This document shows, piece after piece, positions 7,076 through 13,738 of a stretch of 13,738 bases of DNA. This stretch comes from CAYYYA01 sp964487895 (GTDB lineage: Bacteria > Patescibacteriota > Patescibacteriia > UBA1558 > 2-01-FULL-52-15). The notes under the pieces are model-generated. The model searched no databases and was not told the origin of the DNA. It was given only the letters and a program-made list of their open reading frames with translations. Each line of letters starts with the position of its first letter. Positions within the stretch are counted from its first letter, which is position 1. The position numbers were made by a program, and so were the translations under genes. Where the stretch lies: contig CAZASM010000025.1 of the NCBI GenBank assembly GCA_964487895.1, positions 1 through 13,738 on the forward strand, read 5' to 3'.

Positions 7076-10000
7076 CTATTTTTTTGGTATCACGGTGATG
7101 GGGTTAGTTATTGGTATGCTAGATTTCATCAACCAGCGATCAAAATAGGAGGTAGATTTCATCAGACCATAGAGTACTAGCGGTAAGGCCACTAATGCCA
7201 TAATACCATAACCTTGCCAGGTAGTGAGCCACTGCCAACCTTCAATCTCAATAAAATCTGCGATAGTGAAGATATATATGATGACTGGCAAATAAAAAAG
7301 ATTACGCCAGGAAAGCCATAGAATCAAGACGGATAAAAGTAAAACTAACACAGCATTGGTAATTTTAATAGTGATATCGGTTGGGTCAGTACCAAGCGAA
7401 TTGTAGATAGAAATAGCGTAGATTATGGTGATAACTAAACCTGTCAGCCACCAACTTCGAAGGAATTTGCGTAATAGCAATAGAGGAATAAGTACTAATG
7501 GCATAACAACCAGTACTGACAGTATGTCTGTGAAATATACCAGTTGGGGGACAGCAGAGTTGATGTCTAGTGAAACGGTTGGTAGGTCGAAGAGGTAATC
7601 AAACAAATTATACTTGACCAAAATCCATTCAGATAGATAGGTATGAACAGTGGATAAGAAACCAAGTCCAAAAGCAATGCCGTAGCCATTGACTATAGAG
7701 TCTTTGATTAAGGCGATACGTTGTGGCTTGTCAGTCGGTAATTGTATGTTTCCTAGGACTGTTTTCCAGAGACCGGCCAGTAAGGTGATAAACAGCCAAG
7801 AACCTAAGAAGGCGCCCACAATTTTGAACAGGATACTGGCGATAGTGGTAATATGATAGGCGGTCAGGGTCTCGGTAGTAGAATAACCCCAATAATAAGT
7901 TGTCAGATTGTTAAGCTCGGAGATTATTACCGTGACTGCAGGAATCAAGGCCCAGAGAAGGGACTTTTTCCAGGGCATCAGCTTTCGTCGGCTGAGCTGA
8001 AGTATCTGAATTAAACCATAGATTAGGAGAAAGAGGCTGAAGAGACCAGTGATAGTAGCGAGAATAAATTCTTTGAGCCCTGATTGCAGTTGGTCTCGAA
8101 ACCACTGCTCAGGAATGTGCAATGTTTTAACGTAGTAGGTTGGTTCGTCTCCAATGAGATAGGTAGAAGTCTCTAGATACCCTTCACCAATATCATAAGT
8201 GGTGTCTTTATAGCTGAAGTTGTAGTCCATGCGAGACGGACGTTTATTTTCTACAACATCTACCAGTTGGTAATCACTTAATTTGATGTGCTGTTCGGTT
8301 GTCAGGTAGTCCTCAATTTTTTTTGTCGCTTGTTCTTTAGTCAAGGAAGGACCAGAGCGGTCTTCTGGTAACACATGGTCATAGTTGTAGAACGACCCAT
8401 TAGAGTTTAGTGTGATGGAGTACTCTTCTTTCTGTAGTGGTTGGAAATACCAGATATTCCACTGAGCGGCAGGGATCTCCTGGGGGAAAATCTTTAACAG
8501 ATTTTGATAGCCATTTGATTGTGATAGGATGTAGTCTTTGTCTGTCTCAGAAAAGACAGTATCATAGAAAATTACTTGACGATAGGCTTTGATATCAATA
8601 CCTTTCTGAATCATTATTTGATTGGCAGTTTGCAACGCTTGCTGACGACTAATTGGATCTTCCAGGGTAATGTCGTAAGGTGATTTGTGACTTTGTTCAA
8701 ATATAAACGCTCCAATACCAAGAGCAATCAATACCAGTGGTAACCAAAAAAAATCTGGTGTCACTGAGGTGAAAGAATACTTTTTTGATGCCTCGGTTTT
8801 AGTCCTGGTAATTTTACTGGCTATACCAGCCGTGACAGCGCTGTTGGTGAGTAGCGGTAGCTCAGGCTGAGCAGGCTCTCGACGCATTAAGGAAACGGCA
8901 TAGAGTATGAGAGGTAGAGCAACTAACAGACTGGCTGTAATTTGATTAGCGACATATTGATCTTTTAAGAGCAGTTGCAAAGTTAGAACAGAATTCAGTG
9001 TGAAGTGAGCAGTCATTGAAGCCAGTAGACCAAAGCGCAAAAATAAGTAGGAAAAAAATAAACCAACAGGAATGAGTTCTACAATACGAATGAAAAAAGG
9101 CTCTTGAGGATAGGCAGCGTGCAGCGAAGCCCAAATAACAGTGGTAATGATCACTCCGGGCCAAGTTTTCTTGAATAGTTTTTTAAAAAACGAGATACCA
9201 AAGACTCGAAACAACAGCTCTTCGCTCAATGCTGGTAGGACACCGACCAACAAAATAGTTACCCAAGAGACATAACCATTAAAAACCTGGTCAATGGCGC
9301 TATCAGTTGGTGACCAGACGCCAAAGTTTTTACCAAAATAGTAGAAAGCTGCCTGATACAGTAGCACTGCAATACCGCCTAAGGTTCCGATGATCAGAGC
9401 TGTGCGGTACGAGCTATGTTGCCAGATGGCTTTAGTAAAGAGTGTTTTCAACGCGGGCTTATTGGGGAAAACCTCTCGGTAGATAGCTTCACAGACAAGC
9501 AAGGTAAAGAACGTTCCACAGCCTGCAGCAATCACTCCAAAGACCGAGCCATAAATATTTTCTGCTATGTGTTGGGACCAACTAGTGAGCGTACTGTAGT
9601 AGTAGTTAATTGACGGTAGATCATTTACCATTCCTAAGGCGACGATGGTTGCTACCAGAATGCCCCAAGGTAGAGCAACTCGATAGAGTAGTTGTCTTTT
9701 TTTGAATTGCAGAACTAAAATTATAAAAAAGGGCAAAGTTAACAGCAGAGAAAGCGCAATACTGCCTACCATAGAAACGGTGTTGCGTCGCGAACGTAAC
9801 TCTGCCTCATGGCGTCGGTACTCTTCTGGCAGTTTAAGTGAGCTGTTGAAAGAACTAACCTGATCAGCTGACACAGTCACGTATAAACGTTGGGTAGCGT
9901 CAGCTAAGGAGAAGCCTTGGCGTTCGTAAGTGAAGTTTTGGTCTTTACGATTAGGTAGTTGGTGCTCATCAGTCTCGATTAATTTGTAATCAGCCAGCGT

Positions 10001-10492
10001 CACCTGAGTACGGGTACGAATAAATTCTTCAGCTATGGTTTGTGCCGTTGCTACGCTGACAGTTGTGCCTGCTTGTGTTTCTGGAATGGTATGATACCAG
10101 CGCGACAAGCGTCCCAGGTTGTCATAGCTGACATCGTACTCTTCTTCTTGTGATGGTATGAAGAAGCGGGTGGTGTAGGTCCAGGCAGGGATTTGATCGT
10201 TCAGTAGCTTGCCAGCTTCAACGCTACTCAGATGTTTGTCCAAGAAGGTGATTGTAGAATCATTGTTGCTAAACTGGACCGATTTGATGTATTTGCTGGT
10301 ATCCACGCCAGCTTGTTGTAACCACTGTTCTGAGCGTTGTTGAGCTTCACCTCGACTAATGTTCAGATTAATATTGAGCTCAGGAAATATCTGGCGACTG
10401 ATGACTAAATAGCCAGCGATACCCAGGATGCTAATGAGCAAAAAAATAAAAGAGACTAAGCCTCTTTTATTGCCGATAGTGAAAGCGTTCAT
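7076..10492 (-). CDS. Duplicated PepSY-like/CPBP intramembrane protease, second active site lost
   Basis: This 1138-residue membrane protein has all three CPBP (Abi/Rce1-type) catalytic motifs: EELLFR (Glu424, Glu425, Arg429), WASLH (His458) and HFTLN (His496, Asn500). Typical CPBP proteases have 200-300 residues. Here an N-terminal helix (about 12-32) is followed by a soluble region (38-225) with two PepSY-like units, then the membrane protease domain (about 240-535). The plan then repeats: helix 580-597, soluble region 605-795 with two more PepSY-like units, membrane domain 808-1120. The halves align at an offset of about 570; LPWGILVATIV (274) matches LLWALIPAVTV (845). In the second half the catalytic segment reads PLVLIPLLLLR, so the Glu pair is gone. 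PepSY domains often restrain peptidases, so the soluble parts may regulate or sense; that is inference. The substrate is unknown. Confidence 0.88.
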   Translation of the reverse strand: MNAFTIGNKRGLVSFIFLLISILGIAGYLVISRQIFPELNINLNISRGEAQQRSEQWLQQAGVDTSKYIKSVQFSNNDSTITFLDKHLSSVEAGKLLNDQIPAWTYTTRFFIPSQEEEYDVSYDNLGRLSRWYHTIPETQAGTTVSVATAQTIAEEFIRTRTQVTLADYKLIETDEHQLPNRKDQNFTYERQGFSLADATQRLYVTVSADQVSSFNSSLKLPEEYRRHEAELRSRRNTVSMVGSIALSLLLTLPFFIILVLQFKKRQLLYRVALPWGILVATIVALGMVNDLPSINYYYSTLTSWSQHIAENIYGSVFGVIAAGCGTFFTLLVCEAIYREVFPNKPALKTLFTKAIWQHSSYRTALIIGTLGGIAVLLYQAAFYYFGKNFGVWSPTDSAIDQVFNGYVSWVTILLVGVLPALSEELLFRVFGISFFKKLFKKTWPGVIITTVIWASLHAAYPQEPFFIRIVELIPVGLFFSYLFLRFGLLASMTAHFTLNSVLTLQLLLKDQYVANQITASLLVALPLILYAVSLMRREPAQPELPLLTNSAVTAGIASKITRTKTEASKKYSFTSVTPDFFWLPLVLIALGIGAFIFEQSHKSPYDITLEDPISRQQALQTANQIMIQKGIDIKAYRQVIFYDTVFSETDKDYILSQSNGYQNLLKIFPQEIPAAQWNIWYFQPLQKEEYSITLNSNGSFYNYDHVLPEDRSGPSLTKEQATKKIEDYLTTEQHIKLSDYQLVDVVENKRPSRMDYNFSYKDTTYDIGEGYLETSTYLIGDEPTYYVKTLHIPEQWFRDQLQSGLKEFILATITGLFSLFLLIYGLIQILQLSRRKLMPWKKSLLWALIPAVTVIISELNNLTTYYWGYSTTETLTAYHITTIASILFKIVGAFLGSWLFITLLAGLWKTVLGNIQLPTDKPQRIALIKDSIVNGYGIAFGLGFLSTVHTYLSEWILVKYNLFDYLFDLPTVSLDINSAVPQLVYFTDILSVLVVMPLVLIPLLLLRKFLRSWWLTGLVITIIYAISIYNSLGTDPTDITIKITNAVLVLLLSVLILWLSWRNLFYLPVIIYIFTIADFIEIEGWQWLTTWQGYGIMALVALPLVLYGLMKSTSYFDRWLMKSSIPITNPITVIPKK

Positions 10493-10524
10493 AAAGGGAA
10501 AAAAATTAGTAAATTTCTTACACT

Positions 10525-10553
10525 AGTATAGCGCAGTTATGATTTATTGACGA
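10525..10553 (-). promoter_or_regulatory. Candidate promoter of the CPBP protease gene
   Basis: On the minus strand TCGTCA (10553-10548) and TATACT (10530-10525) are 17 bases apart. The -10 matches five of six positions, the -35 four. No terminator is visible between the DUF1761 gene and this site, so readthrough from the upstream operon is also possible. Confidence 0.35.
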
Positions 10554-10558
10554 TACCT

Positions 10559-10975
10559 TTAGCGCCACGTTCCCAGTATAATTCCGTAGACCGCAAATAG
10601 TACCAACTGATAACCAGTTTGAATCAGAAAACGTGACCATTTAATTTTATTACTACCATTATTCCACATACTGGCTCCAGCTACAGTCGGTAAGACGAAG
10701 GCAGCCCAGATCCAGAGAGCATTAGTTAGACCGGAGGCATCTTTCCAGCCGACAATATAATAAGCTAAGACCCAAACTTGGAAAATACTGAGAAGGAATT
10801 GAATACCATAGAGTGGTCCAGCAGCTTGTTGCATTTTTTTCCTAGCTTCCGCATCTTGCGAGGAGGTGCCAATTATTTCTGCCCATTTTTTACCAAATAG
10901 TGGTCCGTACCAGATGAAGCCGATAACCATCGAGAGAATGGCGCAGACGCCGATAGCGTAGTAGTTTACTTCCAT
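10559..10975 (-). CDS. DUF1761-family membrane protein
   Basis: This 138-residue protein has four predicted membrane helices. Its N-terminal signature, a short helix followed by GFIWYGPLFGKKWAE (residues 19-33), is characteristic of the DUF1761 family. So is the general plan of a polar segment after the first helix followed by three closely spaced helices. The function of the family is not established. It is the last gene of the tight operon with the four-helix protein and the cupin, 25 bases after the cupin stop. There is no Shine-Dalgarno sequence and no terminator hairpin after it, so transcripts may continue into the CPBP gene. Length is normal for the family. Confidence 0.8.
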   Translation of the reverse strand: MEVNYYAIGVCAILSMVIGFIWYGPLFGKKWAEIIGTSSQDAEARKKMQQAAGPLYGIQFLLSIFQVWVLAYYIVGWKDASGLTNALWIWAAFVLPTVAGASMWNNGSNKIKWSRFLIQTGYQLVLFAVYGIILGTWR

Positions 10976-11000
10976 ACGTATTATTAATGATTAGAAAAAA

Positions 11001-11399
11001 TTATTCTGTTGTGACGCCATCAAACTCAGCTTCTTGAGCCACAGCCTCAGCTTTGGTCGCTCGTACAATCTGATCTTTGTGGTGTGCTGGGGAATAAATA
11101 GTATAGAGTTTTAAACTCTCCGTTGCAGAAGTATTGATAATATTATGCTGAGCACCGGCTGGGACGACGATAGCGGAGCCATTTGCCACTAAGTATTCGT
11201 TACCATCAATAAGACATTTACCCTGACCTTGTTCGAAACGAAAGAATTGATCATTATCTGTGTGAGTTTCCAAACCAATTTCTTCTGACGGTGCTAGTGA
11301 CATCAAGACAAGCTGACTGTGTTTGCCAGTATACAGAACTTGACGGAAGTTAGTATTGGCTAAGGTAGCTTGCTCGATATTGGCATTGAATCCTTTCAT
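11001..11399 (-). CDS. Single-domain cupin
   Basis: This 132-residue protein is a small one-domain cupin. The first cupin motif is recognisable around ETHTDNDQFFRFEQGQG (residues 44-60: His46, Gln51, Glu56), and the second around VPAGAQHNIINT (residues 79-90: His85). These are the usual metal-ligand positions, though the normal second His of the first motif is Asp48. The pattern FRQVLYTGKHSQLVLMSL followed by IYSPAHHKD is, from memory, a widespread bacterial and archaeal subgroup often labelled 'cupin domain-containing' or mannose-6-phosphate-isomerase-like. The substrate is unknown. Its ATG overlaps the TGA of the upstream gene as ATGA, so translation is probably coupled. The acidic C-terminal tail (112-132) is extra to the barrel. 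Confidence 0.88.
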   Translation of the reverse strand: MKGFNANIEQATLANTNFRQVLYTGKHSQLVLMSLAPSEEIGLETHTDNDQFFRFEQGQGKCLIDGNEYLVANGSAIVVPAGAQHNIINTSATESLKLYTIYSPAHHKDQIVRATKAEAVAQEAEFDGVTTE

Positions 11400-11764
11400 A
11401 TAGTTAATTTATTTTGTAAGATTAATTTTTTACCACAGATGATCGGCAGAAGCAAGGTTAGTAAGTAGTAGAGATAGACATCAAGTTTATAGTAACCATC
11501 AGCTGGATGGAACAGCTGGACTAAAAGGAAGTAGTCACAGACAAGGGCAATAATAGTCCAGATTAATCCCACCAGAATAAAAAACTTCAGATCGGCACGT
11601 GGTAATCTTTTTCGTATTACCCAAAGTGTGATGATGATCCCAAAAGGCATAATGACCCAACCAAGTAGGTTGGTCGGTACAAAGCTAAAAAGCACAATCC
11701 CTAGGATATAGCCGATGAGCCAGAGGGCAAAGCCCCAAAACACTAATGAGACTATTTTTTTCAT
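11396..11764 (-). CDS. Four-helix membrane protein, first gene of the cupin operon
   Basis: The protein has 122 residues from MKKIVSLVF and four hydrophobic helices (about 4-24, 31-48, 59-80, 92-112). Polar landmarks are KRLPRADLKFF before helix 3 and FHPADGYYKLDVYLYY before helix 4. I recall small conserved membrane proteins with this 'YYK.DV.LYY' ending in bacteria and archaea, but know no function. An in-frame ATG at 11782 would add MLISIF. It lies at about the start site predicted from the TATACT box at 11794-11789, so the ATG at 11764 is the likelier start. The stop overlaps the cupin start (ATGA). The shared operon suggests a link with the cupin; its nature is unknown. Confidence 0.75.
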   Translation of the reverse strand: MKKIVSLVFWGFALWLIGYILGIVLFSFVPTNLLGWVIMPFGIIITLWVIRKRLPRADLKFFILVGLIWTIIALVCDYFLLVQLFHPADGYYKLDVYLYYLLTLLLPIICGKKLILQNKLTI

Positions 11765-11788
11765 AAATATGCTAATTAGCATAACTTT

Positions 11789-11794
11789 AGTATA
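11789..11794 (-). promoter_or_regulatory. Candidate -10 box of the membrane protein-cupin-DUF1761 operon
   Basis: TATACT on the minus strand matches the -10 consensus at five of six positions. The -35 region overlaps the T-rich tail of the alaE terminator and is poor. A start near 11782 would give an 18-base leader to the ATG at 11764. Confidence 0.3.
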
Positions 11795-11810
11795 GCTCTA
11801 TTTAAACTAA

Positions 11811-11844
11811 AGAAAAAGCCGCGATGATTAGTCAATCGCGGCTT
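11811..11844 (-). terminator. Strong intrinsic terminator of the alaE-like gene
   Basis: AAGCCGCGAT (11816-11825) and ATCGCGGCTT (11835-11844) form a perfect ten-base, G+C-rich stem with a nine-base loop. On the minus strand TTTTTCTTT follows. The stem includes the last codons of the gene and its TAA stop lies in the loop, so the terminator is built into the coding sequence. Confidence 0.85.
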
Positions 11845-12313
11845 CGGTGGTTTGAGCAGTAGAAGCACTTTGTCCGTTAGCGAACTTGGCTTCACACCAA
11901 TCCATGATCCAGCCGTGGTACTGACCAAAAGCCAGATGCTCAGCTAATGATAAGCTCAGCAAGATCAGGAGTTGATGGCCAGTTCTACCACCAAGCCAAG
12001 AGGCGAGGAGATAGAGTGGAATCTGGTAGCAGGCCAGTGAGACAGCATCGATGACCTTGCGTCTGGTCCCGCCCTTCACAGCTTGGAAGCGCTGTCGCAA
12101 GTATTTCTTGAAACGCGCTTCGACGAAAGCAAAACCATACTTAGCTGGAGTGAAGATAGCTAGATGAATCAGTAACCATTGTTCCTTGGTATTACCGACG
12201 AGCAGTGTTTCCCAGAACAAATTAAAGAGCCCGGTGGGAAGGTTGTACAGCAGCAAAGCCGCGGTATCTGCAGTCCAGAGCCGCAGCACGCGACCACGTA
12301 ACCACGTGAACAT
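11828..12313 (-). CDS. alaE: AlaE-family L-alanine exporter
   Basis: This 161-residue protein has four predicted membrane helices and matches the AlaE family along its length. Landmarks shared with E. coli AlaE as I remember it (149 residues) are RLWTADTAAL near the N-terminus, a WETLLVGNTKEQ segment (Glu35, Gly40, Gln45), YQIPLY (Gln97, Pro99, Tyr101), and the terminal G-Y-G-D-C pattern in FGQYHGWIMDWCEAKF. AlaE exports L-alanine across the inner membrane using the proton gradient, protecting cells from alanine released from peptides. The gene is isolated: promoter, leader hairpin and AGGAGGG ribosome site upstream, terminator built into its 3' end. Four 60-base blocks counted by hand (from 11881, 12061, 12181 and 12241) give about 54% G+C, against about 42% in blocks from neighbouring genes (11461, 12601). 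Recent transfer is likely. Confidence 0.75.
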   Translation of the reverse strand: MFTWLRGRVLRLWTADTAALLLYNLPTGLFNLFWETLLVGNTKEQWLLIHLAIFTPAKYGFAFVEARFKKYLRQRFQAVKGGTRRKVIDAVSLACYQIPLYLLASWLGGRTGHQLLILLSLSLAEHLAFGQYHGWIMDWCEAKFANGQSASTAQTTEAAID

Positions 12314-12317
12314 ACGG

Positions 12318-12324
12318 CCCTCCT
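12318..12324 (-). promoter_or_regulatory. Strong Shine-Dalgarno site of the alaE-like gene
   Basis: AGGAGGG lies five to six bases before the ATG at 12313. It is the only clear Shine-Dalgarno site found among the starts in this window, which otherwise have A+T-rich leaders. Confidence 0.8.
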
Positions 12325-12333
12325 GAGGTTAGG

Positions 12334-12370
12334 GACAGAGCTGACTTCAGAGTTATTCTGAAGTCCTGTC
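12334..12370 (-). promoter_or_regulatory. 5'-leader hairpin of the alaE-like gene
   Basis: GACTTCAGA and TCTGAAGTC (12365-12357 and 12351-12343 on the minus strand) form a perfect nine-base stem around ATAAC. An outer GACAG/CTGTC stem (12370-12366 with 12338-12334) extends it past a four-base bulge. The predicted transcript starts at its base. There is no T run, so it is not a terminator. It may protect the 5' end or regulate translation. Confidence 0.6.
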
Positions 12371-12373
12371 GCT

Positions 12374-12401
12374 AGTCTACTAGAAATAACAAAATTGGCA
12401 A
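12374..12401 (-). promoter_or_regulatory. Promoter of the alaE-like gene
   Basis: On the minus strand TTGCCA (12401-12396, five of six) and TAGACT (12379-12374, four of six) are 16 bases apart. Transcription would start near 12367, at the foot of the leader hairpin, about 54 bases before the ATG. Confidence 0.5.
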
Positions 12402-12435
12402 CTAAGGTGTTAATTGCTTCAAACTATTATTTAAA

Positions 12436-13053
12436 TTACTGTTTCAAAAGGTTGAAAATCTGAAAGAGTACTTCGAAAACAGGATGATAACTACGTAGCT
12501 CGACAAATGGTCGGTGGACTGAGTGGAGAGGTGGGAAGATAGACTCAGCATTGAGCTCTAGTAGCGTAGTTGATAAAACAGCAGTTGTCCGATTGATAGC
12601 ATCGAGTGTTGGTTGCTGACTATAGAGCGCTAGCGTTCTGTCAATTTGCTGAGTGAATTTTTTTTCCTTTTTATTTAATTCTATCTTTTCGTTGAGCTTG
12701 TCTCGGTGTTGTTGATATTTATGGAATTCACCTCGTTGCAGCCAGAGACCATGACACTTAGGGCATTGTTCGATGATGATCTCAGTGGGTAGATTAGCAT
12801 CATGGAATTGTCGGAGTTTGGTCTGATCTTTCGGACAGTGCATAGTCTTGTTTTTGATGACTGATGGCGCACGCAAGGTTGTGGTATTTAGCAGATCTAT
12901 TTTTTTTGCTTCGTTGGACTTCACACTCCAGAGTTCATCGGCGTCAAACCAAATACCACCACAACTGACACATTGTTCAACAATGATAGGCTGGTCGTAG
13001 TGTGAGTTTATTTTTACTACCTGAAGTTCGCTTGGTTCGTGTGGGCAGGTCAT
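12436..13053 (-). CDS. Protein with two zf-TFIIB-type zinc ribbons
   Basis: This 205-residue protein begins with two copies of the short zinc ribbon known as zf-TFIIB. Copy 1 (about 2-42) reads TCPHEPSEL, then EQCVSCGGIWFDADEL (Cys3, Cys28, Cys31). Copy 2 (about 72-112) reads HCPKDQTKL, then EQCPKCHGLWLQRGEF (Cys73, Cys97, Cys100). Only one Cys is present in the first knuckle of each copy, a form I recall as common in this family. A Lys/Glu-rich helix (115-135) and a tail without a recognised domain follow, with mildly hydrophobic segments near 155-166 and 190-203. Such proteins are usually small, soluble and of unknown function. Its ATG lies nine bases after the stop of the surface-protein gene, so the two are probably one operon. 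No Shine-Dalgarno sequence is seen. Confidence 0.85.
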   Translation of the reverse strand: MTCPHEPSELQVVKINSHYDQPIIVEQCVSCGGIWFDADELWSVKSNEAKKIDLLNTTTLRAPSVIKNKTMHCPKDQTKLRQFHDANLPTEIIIEQCPKCHGLWLQRGEFHKYQQHRDKLNEKIELNKKEKKFTQQIDRTLALYSQQPTLDAINRTTAVLSTTLLELNAESIFPPLHSVHRPFVELRSYHPVFEVLFQIFNLLKQ

Positions 13054-13062
13054 GTCAGAATA

Positions 13063-13738
13063 CTATTTAGTCGAACTTAAGCGATTGAAATCAGCGTTGT
13101 TAATTCCTAAGCCTAAATTTCTCATGGCTTGGTAAGCGTCTTCAGCGCGTCCGAGGAAATAACGTTTGCCATCGGCAGGGTTGATATACCAAGCTTCACC
13201 TTTGTGCTCGACCTGCAAGAAAATGACACCTTTATTTTTGTTACTAAAAGAGGTATCAACTTTCTGACGTCCTGGACCTGCTGGATTATAGCCATTTAAT
13301 AGTTCTTCGCCGTCCATATAGCCATCATTATCTGAGTCACGTGAATCTTTATTAGTACCAATAGCATCTTCGAAAGCGTCTGGTAAGCCGTCTTGGTCAG
13401 TGTCTTGACCTGAGGTGATATTAGAACCGAGAGGAATCTTATTTAAATCAGCAGTGGTAATTCCGATCCCTTCGCGGCGCATCACTTGGTAGGCATCGTC
13501 GGCTTGACCTAAGAAATGTCCGATATTAGTTTTGGGATTGACATAGTAGGCACGTCCACGGTCTTCAACTTTCAGGACAATACGACCTGAGACATTGGCG
13601 CGGAGTTTTTTGTTATTAACCGTAATTTTTTTAGTTGCCGTTGAATCATAAGACGAATTAATACCAATAGAAGCGAGGGCGGTTTTAATCGCTTCTTCTA
13701 CTGTTGTTCGTGGCAGAGCGCCGGGTAGTATGCTAATA
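13063..13738 (-). CDS. C-terminal part of a surface protein with Asp-rich calcium-type repeats between paired modules
   Basis: The reading frame is open from the right edge (first full codon at 13737) to the TAG at 13065-13063, giving 224 visible residues. The N-terminus lies outside the window. An internal GTG/ATG near 13485 is not the start: homologous sequence continues upstream of it. Visible parts: a segment near LPRTTVEEAIKTALASIG (6-23). Module A (about 50-102) has AYYVNP, HFLGQADDAYQVMRREGIGI. A linker then carries two Asp-rich loops, DTDQDGLPD and DSDNDGYMD (about 112-143), of the thrombospondin-type-3/EF-hand-like calcium-binding kind. Module B (167-220) has AWYINP, YFLGRAEDAYQAMRNLGLGI. 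I recall this combination from secreted or anchored proteins of Patescibacteria. An extracellular, calcium-stabilised role is inferred. Confidence 0.85.
   Translation of the reverse strand, partial: ISILPGALPRTTVEEAIKTALASIGINSSYDSTATKKITVNNKKLRANVSGRIVLKVEDRGRAYYVNPKTNIGHFLGQADDAYQVMRREGIGITTADLNKIPLGSNITSGQDTDQDGLPDAFEDAIGTNKDSRDSDNDGYMDGEELLNGYNPAGPGRQKVDTSFSNKNKGVIFLQVEHKGEAWYINPADGKRYFLGRAEDAYQAMRNLGLGINNADFNRLSSTK

Noticed and set aside
9206..9223. EELLFR motif read as a bacteriocin-immunity or phage-abortive (Abi) function.
   Set aside because: The motif defines the CPBP protease superfamily only. No bacteriocin, defence or phage gene is nearby, and the PepSY-like fusion points elsewhere.
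12334..12370. The hairpin read as a terminator for the zinc-ribbon gene.
   Set aside because: No T run follows it on the minus strand, and a promoter and Shine-Dalgarno arrangement for alaE surrounds it.
13063..13485. A complete 140-residue gene starting with GTG near 13485.
   Set aside because: The frame stays open to the window edge, and the upstream residues complete a second copy of the C-terminal module, so the start is internal.
1..13738. tRNA or rRNA genes, CRISPR arrays, insertion sequences, attachment sites or toxin-antitoxin pairs.
   Set aside because: No cloverleaf with conserved T-loop, no regularly spaced repeats, no transposase or integrase motifs and no paired small genes were seen on either strand.

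Overview
The window looks like part of a chromosome from a Candidate Phyla Radiation (Patescibacteria) bacterium, probably near Parcubacteria/Falkowbacteria. This is an inference from gene content. The surface protein at the right edge, with paired 'Y(V/I)NP...FLG...DAYQ.MR..G.GI' modules around Asp-rich calcium-type repeats, and the 1437-residue protein with one clear membrane segment and a LysM-like end, are types I associate with that group. Stops are TAA, TAG and TGA, so TGA is not recoded. Most genes have A+T-rich leaders with no Shine-Dalgarno sequence. The single clear exception is the alaE-like gene.

Layout, left to right. Positions 1-79 hold the first codons of a minus-strand gene. 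A divergent intergenic region then leads to the only plus-strand gene, a 71-residue protein with two CxxC pairs. It meets a minus-strand pair head to head at a bidirectional terminator. The pair is an MsrQ/ferric-reductase-like heme membrane protein followed two bases later by an endonuclease/exonuclease/phosphatase-fold hydrolase. Next is the 1437-residue protein as its own transcription unit. Upstream of it are a four-helix membrane protein made of two repeats and a 1138-residue CPBP (Abi/CAAX-type) intramembrane protease that is itself a head-to-tail duplication with a degenerate second active site. A membrane protein, a cupin and a DUF1761 protein form a tight operon at 10559-11764. An alaE-like exporter at 11828-12313 has its own promoter, leader hairpin, Shine-Dalgarno sequence and terminator, and a higher G+C content. 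The right edge holds a zinc-ribbon protein and the C-terminal part of a surface protein.

The window is dominated by envelope proteins: heme redox, intramembrane proteolysis, a large modular envelope protein, a surface protein and an amino-acid exporter. I see no tRNA, rRNA, insertion sequence, CRISPR array or recognisable defence cassette. No gene-free stretch exceeds 300 bases. The most unusual items are the duplicated CPBP/PepSY protease with an apparently dead second half, the large protein with four copies of an unassigned small domain, the Cys-paired duplicated membrane protein, and the compositionally foreign alaE unit.
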